Assembly: GCA_047638695.1 (NCBI GenBank)
Contig: JBLINY010000194.1
Location: 1 to 5,920, forward strand
Length of the DNA stretch: 5,920 nt
Direction of reading: 5' to 3'
From: JAHECQ01 sp047638695
GTDB lineage: Bacteria; Actinomycetota; Acidimicrobiia; Acidimicrobiales; SZUA-35
A model generated the notes under the pieces. It was not told where the DNA came from, did no database searches, and worked only from the letters and a program-made list of their open reading frames with translations. Every line of letters starts with the position of its first letter. The stretch's first letter is position 1. Positions 1-5,911 of the stretch are shown here, in pieces. The translations under genes and the position numbers were made by a program.

Positions 1-77
1 TGGCCGACCTCACGCTTGCAACCGGCGACACCGCGTCAGTGCGGGTCGAACTCGAACCCGAGGCCCCTGCTCCTTAG
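1..77 (+). CDS. C-terminal end of an unidentified upstream protein (partial)
   Basis: An open frame enters from the left edge (first complete codon at position 3) and ends at a TAG at 75-77. The visible 24-residue tail begins ADLTLATGD and ends LEPEAPAP. It alternates polar and hydrophobic residues like a beta strand, then runs into a Pro/Ala/Glu-rich end, as expected of a C-terminus. Third codon positions are mostly G or C, like the other genes here, which supports real coding. No domain can be recognised from so short a piece and I assign no function. Its stop codon lies inside the first, degenerate unit of the 18-bp repeat array. It points the same way as serB but is about 275 bp away, so joint transcription is uncertain. 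Confidence 0.55.
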   Translation, partial: ADLTLATGDTASVRVELEPEAPAP

Positions 78-139
78 AGAGTACTGCTTCTTAGAAACGT
101 ACGGTTTCTGAGAGACGTACGGCTTCTGAGAGACGTACG
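69..139. repeat. 18-bp tandem repeat array, about four units
   Basis: Three units of exactly 18 bp lie head to tail at 86-103, 104-121 and 122-139, with consensus G(C/T)TTCT(T/G)AGA(A/G)ACGTACG. The last two differ at one base and the first differs from the last at two. A degenerate 17-bp unit precedes them at 69-85 and contains the stop codon of the upstream gene. Each full unit ends in the 6-bp palindrome CGTACG (98-103, 116-121, 134-139), so identical palindromes recur every 18 bp. Across the junction of the first two full units, arms AGAAAC and GTTTCT flank a 5-nt centre (93-109), an operator-like inverted repeat. It could be an array of binding sites for a dimeric regulator such as a TetR-type protein, or a minisatellite. 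The sequence alone cannot decide. Confidence 0.85.
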
Positions 140-206
140 TTTGGTGGTCCCGCCCGTTTTCCTACCTAGGTCGCCCCGGGAAAGGGTCCGGACGGGATCC
201 ACCAAA
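140..206. other. Long imperfect inverted repeat (hairpin) upstream of serB
   Basis: The arms pair as follows: TTTGGTGG (140-147) with CCACCAAA (199-206); TCCCG (148-152) with CGGGA (193-197) after a bulged T198; CCG (154-156) with CGG (189-191) after a C-A mismatch; and TTTCC (158-162) with GGAAA (179-183). That is about 21 pairs, with a 5-nt internal bulge (184-188) and a loop of about 16 nt (163-178). No U-run follows on either strand, so it is not a classical intrinsic terminator. It may be a 3'-end structure of the upstream transcript, a structured leader of serB, or a degenerate palindromic element. It starts directly after the last 18-bp repeat unit. Confidence 0.6.
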
Positions 207-352
207 GCTGTCTGCCCCACAACGGACGAACAACGTGAGGGCGATCATACTGACCCTCTAACCAGCGTCAACTTGGACAACATGACCAATGACCATCTTT
301 CCCTGCCTGCCCGTTGCCACCGCCACGGGCAGCGTTGAGTACCCTCCTGGGC
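207..352. other. Remaining intergenic region before serB; no gene identified
   Basis: No convincing gene, tRNA or riboswitch is seen here. The region must supply serB expression if serB has its own promoter. The best -10-like match is CATACT at 246-251, with a poor -35-like CGGACG 17 bp upstream (223-228), too weak to call. A perfect 7-bp tandem repeat ATGACCA occurs at 282-295. The ATG at 282 opens an 18-codon reading frame ending in TGA at 336-338, and that TGA overlaps a possible TTG start of serB at 335. Confidence 0.35.
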
Positions 353-1552
353 GTGGCCAATCGTCTCAACGCCGATGCCGAGAACATCCTCGTCCGCATC
401 TCTGGTCCCGACCGGCCCGGCATCACGGCCGGTCTGATGGAACGTCTGGCCGTCGCCGATGCCGGTGTTCAAGACATCGAACAAATCACCATTCGAGGCC
501 AGCTGAACCTCAGCCTCGTCATCACCGTTCCGGCTGGTCACGACCTGATCAAGGAGCTGCTCCTTTTTGGATGGGAGGAACAGATCGAAATCGACTTCGA
601 GGTCGTCGATGCCGGCACCCCACCGCGCGCCCTCGGCCTGGTGGTCACCGTGCTTGGTGACGAAATAAAGCCACAAGAAATCGGCGCGGTTGCCGGGGTG
701 GTCACGAACCACAACGGCAACATCGCCCGAATCGTCCGGTTGGCCAAGTTCCCGGTGATGGCTTACGAACTGCTGATCACGGGCGGCAACCTCGAGCTGA
801 TCCGCGAAGCCCTCCTCGCCATCGCCCATGACCTGCGGTGCGACATTGCGGTGCAACGCGAAGGGCTCGGCACCCGGGCAGCCCGACTGATCGTGCTCGA
901 TGTCGATTCCACCCTCATCCAGAACGAGATCATCGATCTCGTCGCAGAAGAAGCAGGATGCGCTGAAGAGGTCAAAGCCATCACGGCCCGAGCCATGGCT
1001 GGCGAACTCGACTTCGCTACGTCGCTCGAAGCACGGGTCAAGCTTCTGAACGGCCTCGATGTTTCCGGGCTCGAGAGGGCCGCAGCCAGAGTGCAGCTCA
1101 CGCCCGGCGCCCGCACCTTCGTACGCACGCTCAAACGCCTCGGGTTCCGAACCGCCATCGTCTCCGGTGGCTTTACCGCCGTCACCAGCCGACTGGCTGA
1201 CGAGCTCGGCATCGACCACGCCTACGCCAACACGCTCGAGATAGTCGACGGCAAGCTCACCGGCCGGGTCGTGGGTCAGATCATCGACCGCGAGGCCAAG
1301 GCGGTCATACTGCGCAAGATCGCCGGAGAAGAAAACATCCCTCTCAGTCAAGTCGTCGCCGTCGGCGATGGCGCCAATGATCTCGACATGTTGAACGTGG
1401 CCGGGCTCGGCATTGCTTTCAACGCCAAGCAGGTCGTACGAGAAGCAGCCGATGCTTCGGTGAACGTGCCCTACCTGGACGCCGTGCTCTTCGTACTGGG
1501 TGTTCGGCGAGAAGCCATCGAGGCTGCCGATGCTGCCGATGCTGCCGGCTAG
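353..1552 (+). CDS. serB: Phosphoserine phosphatase SerB with two N-terminal ACT domains
   Basis: This cytosolic HAD-family enzyme hydrolyses O-phospho-L-serine to L-serine, the last step of the phosphorylated serine pathway. Numbering from GTG 353 (399 residues): ACT domain 1 spans about 11-86, with GPDRPG at 18-23; ACT domain 2 spans about 94-155; the HAD domain spans about 178-395. HAD motif I is DVDST (D183 nucleophile, D185), E192 follows in NEIID, GELDF and R228 lie in the cap region, motif II is S271 in SGGF, motif III is K316, and motif IV is GDGAND (D339, N342, D343). All catalytic residues are present. Length and domain order match mycobacterial SerB2 (about 409 residues), where the ACT domains bind amino acids and support regulation and oligomerisation. 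The start is uncertain: no in-frame ATG lies before the first ACT domain, TTG at 314 or 335 are alternatives, and none has a good ribosome site. The stop overlaps the convergent P450 stop. Confidence 0.93.
   Translation: MANRLNADAENILVRISGPDRPGITAGLMERLAVADAGVQDIEQITIRGQLNLSLVITVPAGHDLIKELLLFGWEEQIEIDFEVVDAGTPPRALGLVVTVLGDEIKPQEIGAVAGVVTNHNGNIARIVRLAKFPVMAYELLITGGNLELIREALLAIAHDLRCDIAVQREGLGTRAARLIVLDVDSTLIQNEIIDLVAEEAGCAEEVKAITARAMAGELDFATSLEARVKLLNGLDVSGLERAAARVQLTPGARTFVRTLKRLGFRTAIVSGGFTAVTSRLADELGIDHAYANTLEIVDGKLTGRVVGQIIDREAKAVILRKIAGEENIPLSQVVAVGDGANDLDMLNVAGLGIAFNAKQVVREAADASVNVPYLDAVLFVLGVRREAIEAADAADAAG
1523..1549. repeat. Three tandem 9-bp repeats at the 3' end of serB
   Basis: GCTGCCGAT occurs at 1523-1531 and 1532-1540, followed by GCTGCCGGC at 1541-1549. 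It encodes the Ala-Asp-rich tail AADAADAAG, after the folded HAD domain. In-frame expansion or loss of a unit would change only the unstructured C-terminus. It ends at the convergent stop overlap. Confidence 0.7.
1549..1552. other. Convergent stop-codon overlap (CTAG) between serB and the P450 gene
   Basis: The palindrome CTAG supplies both stop codons: TAG on the plus strand (1550-1552) ends serB, and TAG on the minus strand (1551-1549) ends the P450 gene. There is no intergenic space for a terminator, so each transcript must end inside the opposing gene or beyond it, giving complementary 3' ends. Confidence 0.93.
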
Positions 1553-2844
1553 GGCTCTGAGGCAGTAGCGGCTCGCCTCACGGGCAGCACCCCGGGGCCG
1601 CGTAACGTGGACGACCGCTTCCACTCGAGTCGACCTTCGTCGACCTGATAGTCGCCGAAAGCAACAACGAACTTCGAGAGTCCGATGCGTAGCTCCATGC
1701 GGGCAAGCGATGCCCCAATGCAATGGTGGATGCCGTGCCCAAACGAAATCGGACTCGGATCGTCGCGATCAAGCAGCAGTTCGTTCGGCCGCTCGAACCG
1801 GCGCGGATCGCGATTGGCCCCACTGAGCTGTACCAGCACGTTGGCGCCGGCCGGGATGGTGACGCCGCCAACCTCGATGTCGTTAACGGTTGCCCGCGGG
1901 CTGATACGGACCGACGTGTCATAGCGGATCAGTTCTTCCACCGCATTAGGCCAGAGTTCTGGCTGGTCCCTGATCAGACGACGTTGCTCGGGATTGCGGG
2001 CCAAGTGAATGATCGACATCCCCAGAAGGTTGGTGGTCGTTTCGTGCCCGGCACCCATGAGAAACGCGATCATGGCGATGAGTTCTGGACGGGAAAGGCG
2101 ATCGCCGTCGTGCCCGGCCGTCACCATGGCACTAAGGAGATCGTCTTGGGGGTCGGCAAGTCGCTCATCGGCGAGCTGACCCCAATACTCGTGGGCCTCA
2201 GCGATCACCTTGTTCATTGCGTAAGGGTCGAACCAATCAAACGGGTTCAAGAGTTTGACCAGATGTTCGGTACTGGCCCTCGACCACTCCCATCGCTCGC
2301 GAGGAAGTCCGAGCAGCTCCCCGATCACTGCGACGGGAAGCTTGGCGCAAAACTGCTCAACCGCTTCGGGCTCGTCCTGGGTCAGCATCTCGGCGATCAG
2401 TTCGTCGACAAGTAACTCGACCTTGGCTTCCAGATCGCGGACACGATTCGGTGTGAACGCTCGAGCTACCAGACTCCGCAGCCGGGTGTGGTCGGGTGGA
2501 TCGACCAACAACAACCAAAGGCTGAAAAACTCCTTCGCCTGGTCGCTGAGCTTCGAAAACGGGCGGACTTGGAGCAGCACGTCGGCCTGAGCGGTCGTGC
2601 CGCAGGCGCTCGATGACAGAACCTGTCGTGCTTCCTCGTATCCGGTGACAAACCACTGTTGGTAGAGGCCGCGATAGGTAACGACCCCATCGGCTCGCAT
2701 CAGTTCTACCCCCGGATAGGGGTCGGCCATTACCGCATCATCGAATGGGTTTCCCCAACGGTCTCGCCCAAACAGCACCTTCGCCAGCTTCGGACGACTG
2801 ACGACGTTCCTGATTAGCGGAATGGCGACCTGTTCCACGCGCAT
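1549..2844 (-). CDS. Cytochrome P450 (soluble bacterial type, CYP107-like)
   Basis: A haem-thiolate monooxygenase of 431 residues, the usual size for soluble bacterial P450s, with no signal peptide or membrane anchor. Visible signatures in order: helix-C region DPPDHTR at 115-121, I-helix oxygen-activation motif GAGHETT at 264-270 (acid E268, T269), K-helix ExxR at E304-R307, and haem loop FGHGIHHCIG with the axial cysteine C375. The helix-C sequence and GHETT pattern resemble the CYP107/BioI-like group, but the substrate cannot be inferred. It is the last gene of a minus-strand cluster, 33 bp after the MBL-fold gene. That gap holds a ribosome site AAGAGGAG (2864-2857), 12 nt before the ATG, which is longer than usual spacing. 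No ferredoxin or ferredoxin reductase is in the window, so electrons must come from partners encoded elsewhere. Its TAG stop overlaps that of serB. Confidence 0.95.
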   Translation of the reverse strand: MRVEQVAIPLIRNVVSRPKLAKVLFGRDRWGNPFDDAVMADPYPGVELMRADGVVTYRGLYQQWFVTGYEEARQVLSSSACGTTAQADVLLQVRPFSKLSDQAKEFFSLWLLLVDPPDHTRLRSLVARAFTPNRVRDLEAKVELLVDELIAEMLTQDEPEAVEQFCAKLPVAVIGELLGLPRERWEWSRASTEHLVKLLNPFDWFDPYAMNKVIAEAHEYWGQLADERLADPQDDLLSAMVTAGHDGDRLSRPELIAMIAFLMGAGHETTTNLLGMSIIHLARNPEQRRLIRDQPELWPNAVEELIRYDTSVRISPRATVNDIEVGGVTIPAGANVLVQLSGANRDPRRFERPNELLLDRDDPSPISFGHGIHHCIGASLARMELRIGLSKFVVAFGDYQVDEGRLEWKRSSTLRGPGVLPVRRAATASEP

Positions 2845-2877
2845 GACGAGACCACGCTCCTCTTGGTGTTTGCTCGG

Positions 2878-3888
2878 CTAGACCAGCTGCCACGTCGCGA
2901 CCAAAGATGGTTCGCCTTCGACCGGTGCCGCTCGACCTTCGCGGTGCAGTGCCAACAGATGCGAGTACACCGAATTTGCGGCCGCACGCCAAAGACGCTT
3001 GTCGACCTCGGCGTACATCGCCGGCACCAGGTCCTTGATGGTCGAGCTCTTCTCGCCGAGGGCGGCCATGATCTGGTGCTCACGCCCCATCCGGTGGGAA
3101 AGGAACGACTCGACGTAGGGCTTGGGATCGGTGATAGCCGTACCGTGAGTGGGCCAGAACAAATCGTCATCGCGGTCGAGAAGAATGCGAAGACTGTTCA
3201 TGTAGTCAAACAGGTCACCGTCGGGAGGTGAGATCACCGACGTAGCCCAACCCATCACATGGTCACCGGTGAACAGGGCCTTCTTGCCGTCACCGTCGTC
3301 CTGCAAGCCAAAGCAGATGTGGTTCGAAGTGTGGCCAGGGGTGTGTACCACCTCAACCGTCCAAGCGTTGGCGCCCGATCCGCCGGTGATAGTGGCACCG
3401 TGACCAACAACCACGTCAGGTTTGAAATCGACGTCAGGCCCCTCACGCTTCAACTCGTCGGGGATGTCGGCCCACTCTTTTTCGATGGTCGCCTTTTCTT
3501 CGGCTGTGAAGTACTCATCGAAGGTGACGGATTCAAGCGGATCGTGCTCGGGCACAGGTCCGTGAGGCCCGAACCCGTAGATCGTGGCACCGGTTCGCTC
3601 GACCAACTTCGGGATCCCGGCGGTGTGGTCGGTGTGGGTGTGGGTGACCAGAATCTTGGTAATGGTCTCGCCTTCCGCCAGAGCCCCAACAATCGCGTCC
3701 AGATGTTCATCCAGCGTTGGACCGGGATCGATCACCGCGATGTCCTCACCCCGCCCGATCAGATAGACACCGGTGCCCTTCCACGTGAAGGGATTGGGGT
3801 TCTTGGCGACCACACGACGGACGAGGGGCGCCAACTGCACCACCTCGCCATAGGTCGGTTCGAAGTCGGTGTAGTACGAGATAGCCAT
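2878..3888 (-). CDS. Metallo-beta-lactamase-fold hydrolase, LACTB2-like
   Basis: A 336-residue cytosolic protein with the full set of binuclear metal ligands: HTHTDH (H83, H85, D87, H88), H186 in the PGH motif, bridging D209 in TGDH, and H248 in PTHGT. The first part is the MBL core. The last 80 or so residues, rich in helix and beginning near LSHRMGREHQIMAAL, resemble the winged-helix tail of LACTB2-like proteins. An insertion rich in charged residues lies between about 115 and 160. Family members include the RNase LACTB2 and MBL-type thioesterases of polyketide pathways; with a CoA thioesterase and a P450 in the same operon, ester or thioester hydrolysis is a reasonable inference but unproven. 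The ATG at 3888 lies 10 bp after the preceding gene and lacks a clear ribosome site, suggesting translational coupling. The P450 gene follows after 33 bp. Confidence 0.9.
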   Translation of the reverse strand: MAISYYTDFEPTYGEVVQLAPLVRRVVAKNPNPFTWKGTGVYLIGRGEDIAVIDPGPTLDEHLDAIVGALAEGETITKILVTHTHTDHTAGIPKLVERTGATIYGFGPHGPVPEHDPLESVTFDEYFTAEEKATIEKEWADIPDELKREGPDVDFKPDVVVGHGATITGGSGANAWTVEVVHTPGHTSNHICFGLQDDGDGKKALFTGDHVMGWATSVISPPDGDLFDYMNSLRILLDRDDDLFWPTHGTAITDPKPYVESFLSHRMGREHQIMAALGEKSSTIKDLVPAMYAEVDKRLWRAAANSVYSHLLALHREGRAAPVEGEPSLVATWQLV

Positions 3889-3898
3889 AGCGCCAGTC

Positions 3899-4165
3899 TT
3901 ACAGGGGCCCGTCGGGATCGAGAATTCCGGTGAGCATCAGCCGATCATTCGTGTTCACTTCAGCCCGGTAGCGGCGCTCGCCGTCAACCAGCAAAAAAGC
4001 ATTGCCGAAGTCGTCAATTTCGACCTCGTAGTCGGCGCCGACCGAAGCAACAACGACGTCACGATCATCTTCCAGAGCCACCTTCAGTCGGCCCAACCGT
4101 TGCCGGTCAAAGAGATCCATGTCGAGCTCAACCCAGTCCTCGTTGCCCGACCCGATGAAGCTCAT
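3899..4165 (-). CDS. Small acidic protein of unknown function
   Basis: An 88-residue protein from ATG 4165; a TTG at 4171 would add two residues. I do not recognise a family. It is strongly acidic: Asp and Glu are spread throughout, especially in the stretches NEDWVELDMD and YEVEIDDFGN. It shows alternating hydrophobic segments (VVVASVGADYEVEI, AFLLVDGERRYRAEV) that predict a compact beta-rich fold. There is no signal peptide, membrane segment, Cys pair or DNA-binding motif. It sits in the operon about 33 bp after the thioesterase and 10 bp before the MBL hydrolase, so it is probably co-expressed with both. No ribosome site precedes the start; CACAAT at 4179-4174 could be a weak -10 of a leaderless transcript. 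Tight packing and codon use like its neighbours support a real gene. Confidence 0.75.
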   Translation of the reverse strand: MSFIGSGNEDWVELDMDLFDRQRLGRLKVALEDDRDVVVASVGADYEVEIDDFGNAFLLVDGERRYRAEVNTNDRLMLTGILDPDGPL

Positions 4166-4198
4166 AAGCAACGATTGTGACAGGTGTAGCGCCGAGCG

Positions 4199-4627
4199 TC
4201 AGTCTCCCGGGGCCAGCAGGGCCGCCGCCCGCTCGAACATCCACGCCGGAGGTCTCGTCGGTTTGCCCCGGCGATCGGTCACACCGACCTTCAGATCGGT
4301 CGACACCATCAGTTCGCCATCTTGTGGGTCGTTGGTGGTCGGCCGCAGGATCTTCTGCGACCAGCGTGTGCTGGCCCGGCCGATTTCGGAGATCTCGGTG
4401 TCGACGGTGAGCACATCACCGGCCACCGCGGCACGACGGAACTTCACCTGCAACTCGATCACGACGAACTGATAGCCGGCCACGGCCACGTCATCCAGAC
4501 CGAGGTCGACCGAAGCCAACGCTTCAGTGCGAGCCACCTCGAAATAGGTGAGGTACACGGCATGATTGACATGTCGGTACGGGTCGAGTTCGGCGAAGCG
4601 AACAGCGATGGTGGTGCGATGCGCCAT
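4199..4627 (-). CDS. Acyl-CoA thioesterase, hotdog fold (4HBT family)
   Basis: A 142-residue cytosolic enzyme of the 4-hydroxybenzoyl-CoA thioesterase family, which hydrolyses acyl-CoA to the free acid and CoA. The N-terminal signature is RFAELDPYRHVNHAVYLTYF: the catalytic-type D15, HVNH at 19-22, and the aromatic run leading into the central helix (about 23-40). The following strands (about 51-118) complete a single hotdog domain, as expected for the YbgC-like size class. The reading frame stays open to 4882, but homology begins at ATG 4627 and the extension would run into the divergent CoA-transferase gene, so 4627 is chosen. A TAnnnT -10-like element lies 8 nt before this ATG, consistent with a leaderless mRNA. 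It is the first gene of the minus-strand cluster. The acyl substrate is not evident. Confidence 0.9.
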   Translation of the reverse strand: MAHRTTIAVRFAELDPYRHVNHAVYLTYFEVARTEALASVDLGLDDVAVAGYQFVVIELQVKFRRAAVAGDVLTVDTEISEIGRASTRWSQKILRPTTNDPQDGELMVSTDLKVGVTDRRGKPTRPPAWMFERAAALLAPGD

Positions 4628-4635
4628 GGCGGCGC

Positions 4636-4663
4636 ACGGTATCGCTCCACTAGCTTCAGCCAA
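4636..4663 (-). promoter_or_regulatory. Candidate promoter of the thioesterase-P450 operon (leaderless)
   Basis: On the minus strand, TTGGCT (4663-4658; 4 of 6 matches to TTGACA) is followed after 16 nt by TACCGT (4641-4636; TAnnnT type), then 8 nt to the ATG at 4627. This spacing puts transcription initiation at or next to the start codon. That would explain why no ribosome site precedes the gene; leaderless mRNAs are common in actinobacteria. The match is by eye only. Confidence 0.35.
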
Positions 4664-4715
4664 ATGGGACCAACACGGGACGCGACGATGATCGGCATCA
4701 CATGAGTGGGGTGAG

Positions 4716-5882
4716 ATGAGCGAAGCGACACAACCCCTGCGCGGGGTAAACGTCGTCGAACTGGCGCAATGGGTTGCCGGACCGTCGACCGGCGGAATCA
4801 TGGCCGACTGGGGAGCCGACGTCATCAAAGTCGAGGCTGCCAGCGGCGATCCGCAGCGCACCGTCTTCGCCGCCGTCGGCATCGAGAAAGACCTCCAGAA
4901 TCCGCCGTTCGCTCAGGACAACCGAGGCAAGCGCAGCGTCGTTCTCGACCTGGCGTCCGCCGAGGGCAACGCGGCCATACACAAGCTCTTGGCCAACGCC
5001 GACGTGTTCGTGACCAACTTGCGGCCAAAGGCGCTGGATGGTCTCGGTCTTACGCCTTCCACCATCAACGAGCAGTACCCGTCGCTCATCGTGGCGGCCC
5101 AGTCGGGCTACGGCTCGGTCGGCCCGATGCGCGATGTTGCCGGCTACGACATCGGCGCGTTTGTCAGCCGCACTGGTATGGCTCGCACTAATAGTCCCGA
5201 ATCCGAACCACCAGTGTTTCTACGAGGTGGCATAGGCGACCACACGACAGGCATGTCAACCACCATGGCCGTCATGGCCAAGCTTTTTGACCGCACCCGT
5301 ACCGGGAAGGGTGGCCTGGTCGAGACCTCGTTGTTCCAAACCGGCGCCTACACGATGGCCTGGGACATCGGCATCCAGCTGAACTTCGACCGCATAAGCA
5401 AGATGCAGCCGCGGACCGAGACCTACACCCCCATGGTGAACAGTTACCGAGCGTCAGATAATCGCTGGTTCTACCTGATCGGGCTCGAAGTCGACCGACA
5501 CTTTCCCACCCTGTGCGAAGCGATCAGCCGGCCCGACCTGGCGGCCGACGAACGATTCGCCAGCGCCGCCCTGATCACCAAGAACAGGGTGGCATTAATC
5601 GCCGAACTCGACGAAGTGTTCACCGCCGCCGACCTTGACCATTGGGCTGCCCTATTCGAAACGCATGAGGTGTGGTGGGCCCCATGCCAGTCGCTGGAAG
5701 AAGTGGTTGCCGACCCTCAGGCCGAAGCGCTAGGCCTCTGGGTCGAAACAACCGACGCCGGCCAGCCGATCATGGGCGTAGCGACGCCGGTTCGTTTCGA
5801 CGGCCAGGTACCCCAACCAACCGGGCCGGTTCCCGCCCTGGGCGAACACACCGAGGCGGTTCTGGCCGAACTCGACGATTAA
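4716..5882 (+). CDS. Family III CoA-transferase (CaiB/BaiF type)
   Basis: A 388-residue cytosolic enzyme, typical of the family, that moves CoA between carboxylic acids; alpha-methylacyl-CoA racemase and formyl-CoA transferase share the fold. Family signatures are visible in order: VVELAQWVAGPSTGGIMADWGADVIKVE (about 13-40), DNRGKRSVVLDL (68-79), NLRPKALDGLGL (101-112), GYGSVGP (131-137), GGIGDHTTGM with the catalytic-type D175, GKGGLVETSLFQTGAY (197-212), and the C-terminal DPQAEALG segment (333-340). D175 aligns with the aspartate that forms the acyl-aspartyl-CoA intermediate, so a transferase is somewhat favoured over a racemase. The ATG at 4716 is preceded by a purine-rich but poor ribosome site (GGGGTGAG, 4708-4715). 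It is divergent from the thioesterase across 88 bp. Donor and acceptor acids cannot be assigned. Confidence 0.93.
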   Translation: MSEATQPLRGVNVVELAQWVAGPSTGGIMADWGADVIKVEAASGDPQRTVFAAVGIEKDLQNPPFAQDNRGKRSVVLDLASAEGNAAIHKLLANADVFVTNLRPKALDGLGLTPSTINEQYPSLIVAAQSGYGSVGPMRDVAGYDIGAFVSRTGMARTNSPESEPPVFLRGGIGDHTTGMSTTMAVMAKLFDRTRTGKGGLVETSLFQTGAYTMAWDIGIQLNFDRISKMQPRTETYTPMVNSYRASDNRWFYLIGLEVDRHFPTLCEAISRPDLAADERFASAALITKNRVALIAELDEVFTAADLDHWAALFETHEVWWAPCQSLEEVVADPQAEALGLWVETTDAGQPIMGVATPVRFDGQVPQPTGPVPALGEHTEAVLAELDD

Positions 5883-5911
5883 CCGGCTCCGCCGCTCCTG
5901 GCGGCGGCCGG
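5883..5911 (+). terminator. GC-rich hairpin directly after the CoA-transferase stop
   Basis: Immediately after the TAA, CCGG (5883-5886) pairs with CCGG (5908-5911), and CCGCCGC (5889-5895) pairs with GCGGCGG (5901-5907). There is a 2-nt bulge (CT, 5887-5888) and a 5-nt loop (TCCTG). The eleven pairs are all G-C. No T-run follows within the remaining 9 bases, so it is either a U-less actinobacterial-type terminator or a 3'-end stabiliser; the window ends too soon to tell. Confidence 0.55.

Noticed and set aside
69..139. CRISPR array
   Set aside because: The units are contiguous 18-bp repeats with no spacers between them, and there are no cas genes in the window.
140..206. A tRNA or known riboswitch in the hairpin region
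   Set aside because: There is no T-loop sequence, acceptor/CCA arrangement or anticodon arm, and no glycine, TPP or T-box core that I recognise; the pairing is one long imperfect hairpin.
245..1723. A 492-codon minus-strand frame lying antisense to all of serB and the 3' end of the P450 gene
   Set aside because: serB on the plus strand has full catalytic motifs. The antisense translation has no recognisable domain and low-complexity stretches such as GSIGSIGS, and it is explained by GC-rich codon bias in the real gene.
1723..2415. A 230-codon plus-strand frame antisense to the P450 gene
   Set aside because: It is wholly inside a P450 gene with intact signatures and has no recognisable motif; it is a shadow of that gene.
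3259..3933. A 224-codon plus-strand frame antisense to the MBL hydrolase
   Set aside because: The opposite strand encodes all seven metal ligands in order; this frame shows no domain.
4628..4882. N-terminal extension of the thioesterase frame upstream of ATG 4627
   Set aside because: The hotdog homology starts just after ATG 4627, and the extra 85 residues would overlap the divergent CoA-transferase coding region without resembling any domain.
4698..4982. A minus-strand frame of 94 codons across the CoA-transferase 5' end
   Set aside because: It overlaps the well-supported CoA-transferase N-terminal domain and lacks any motif.
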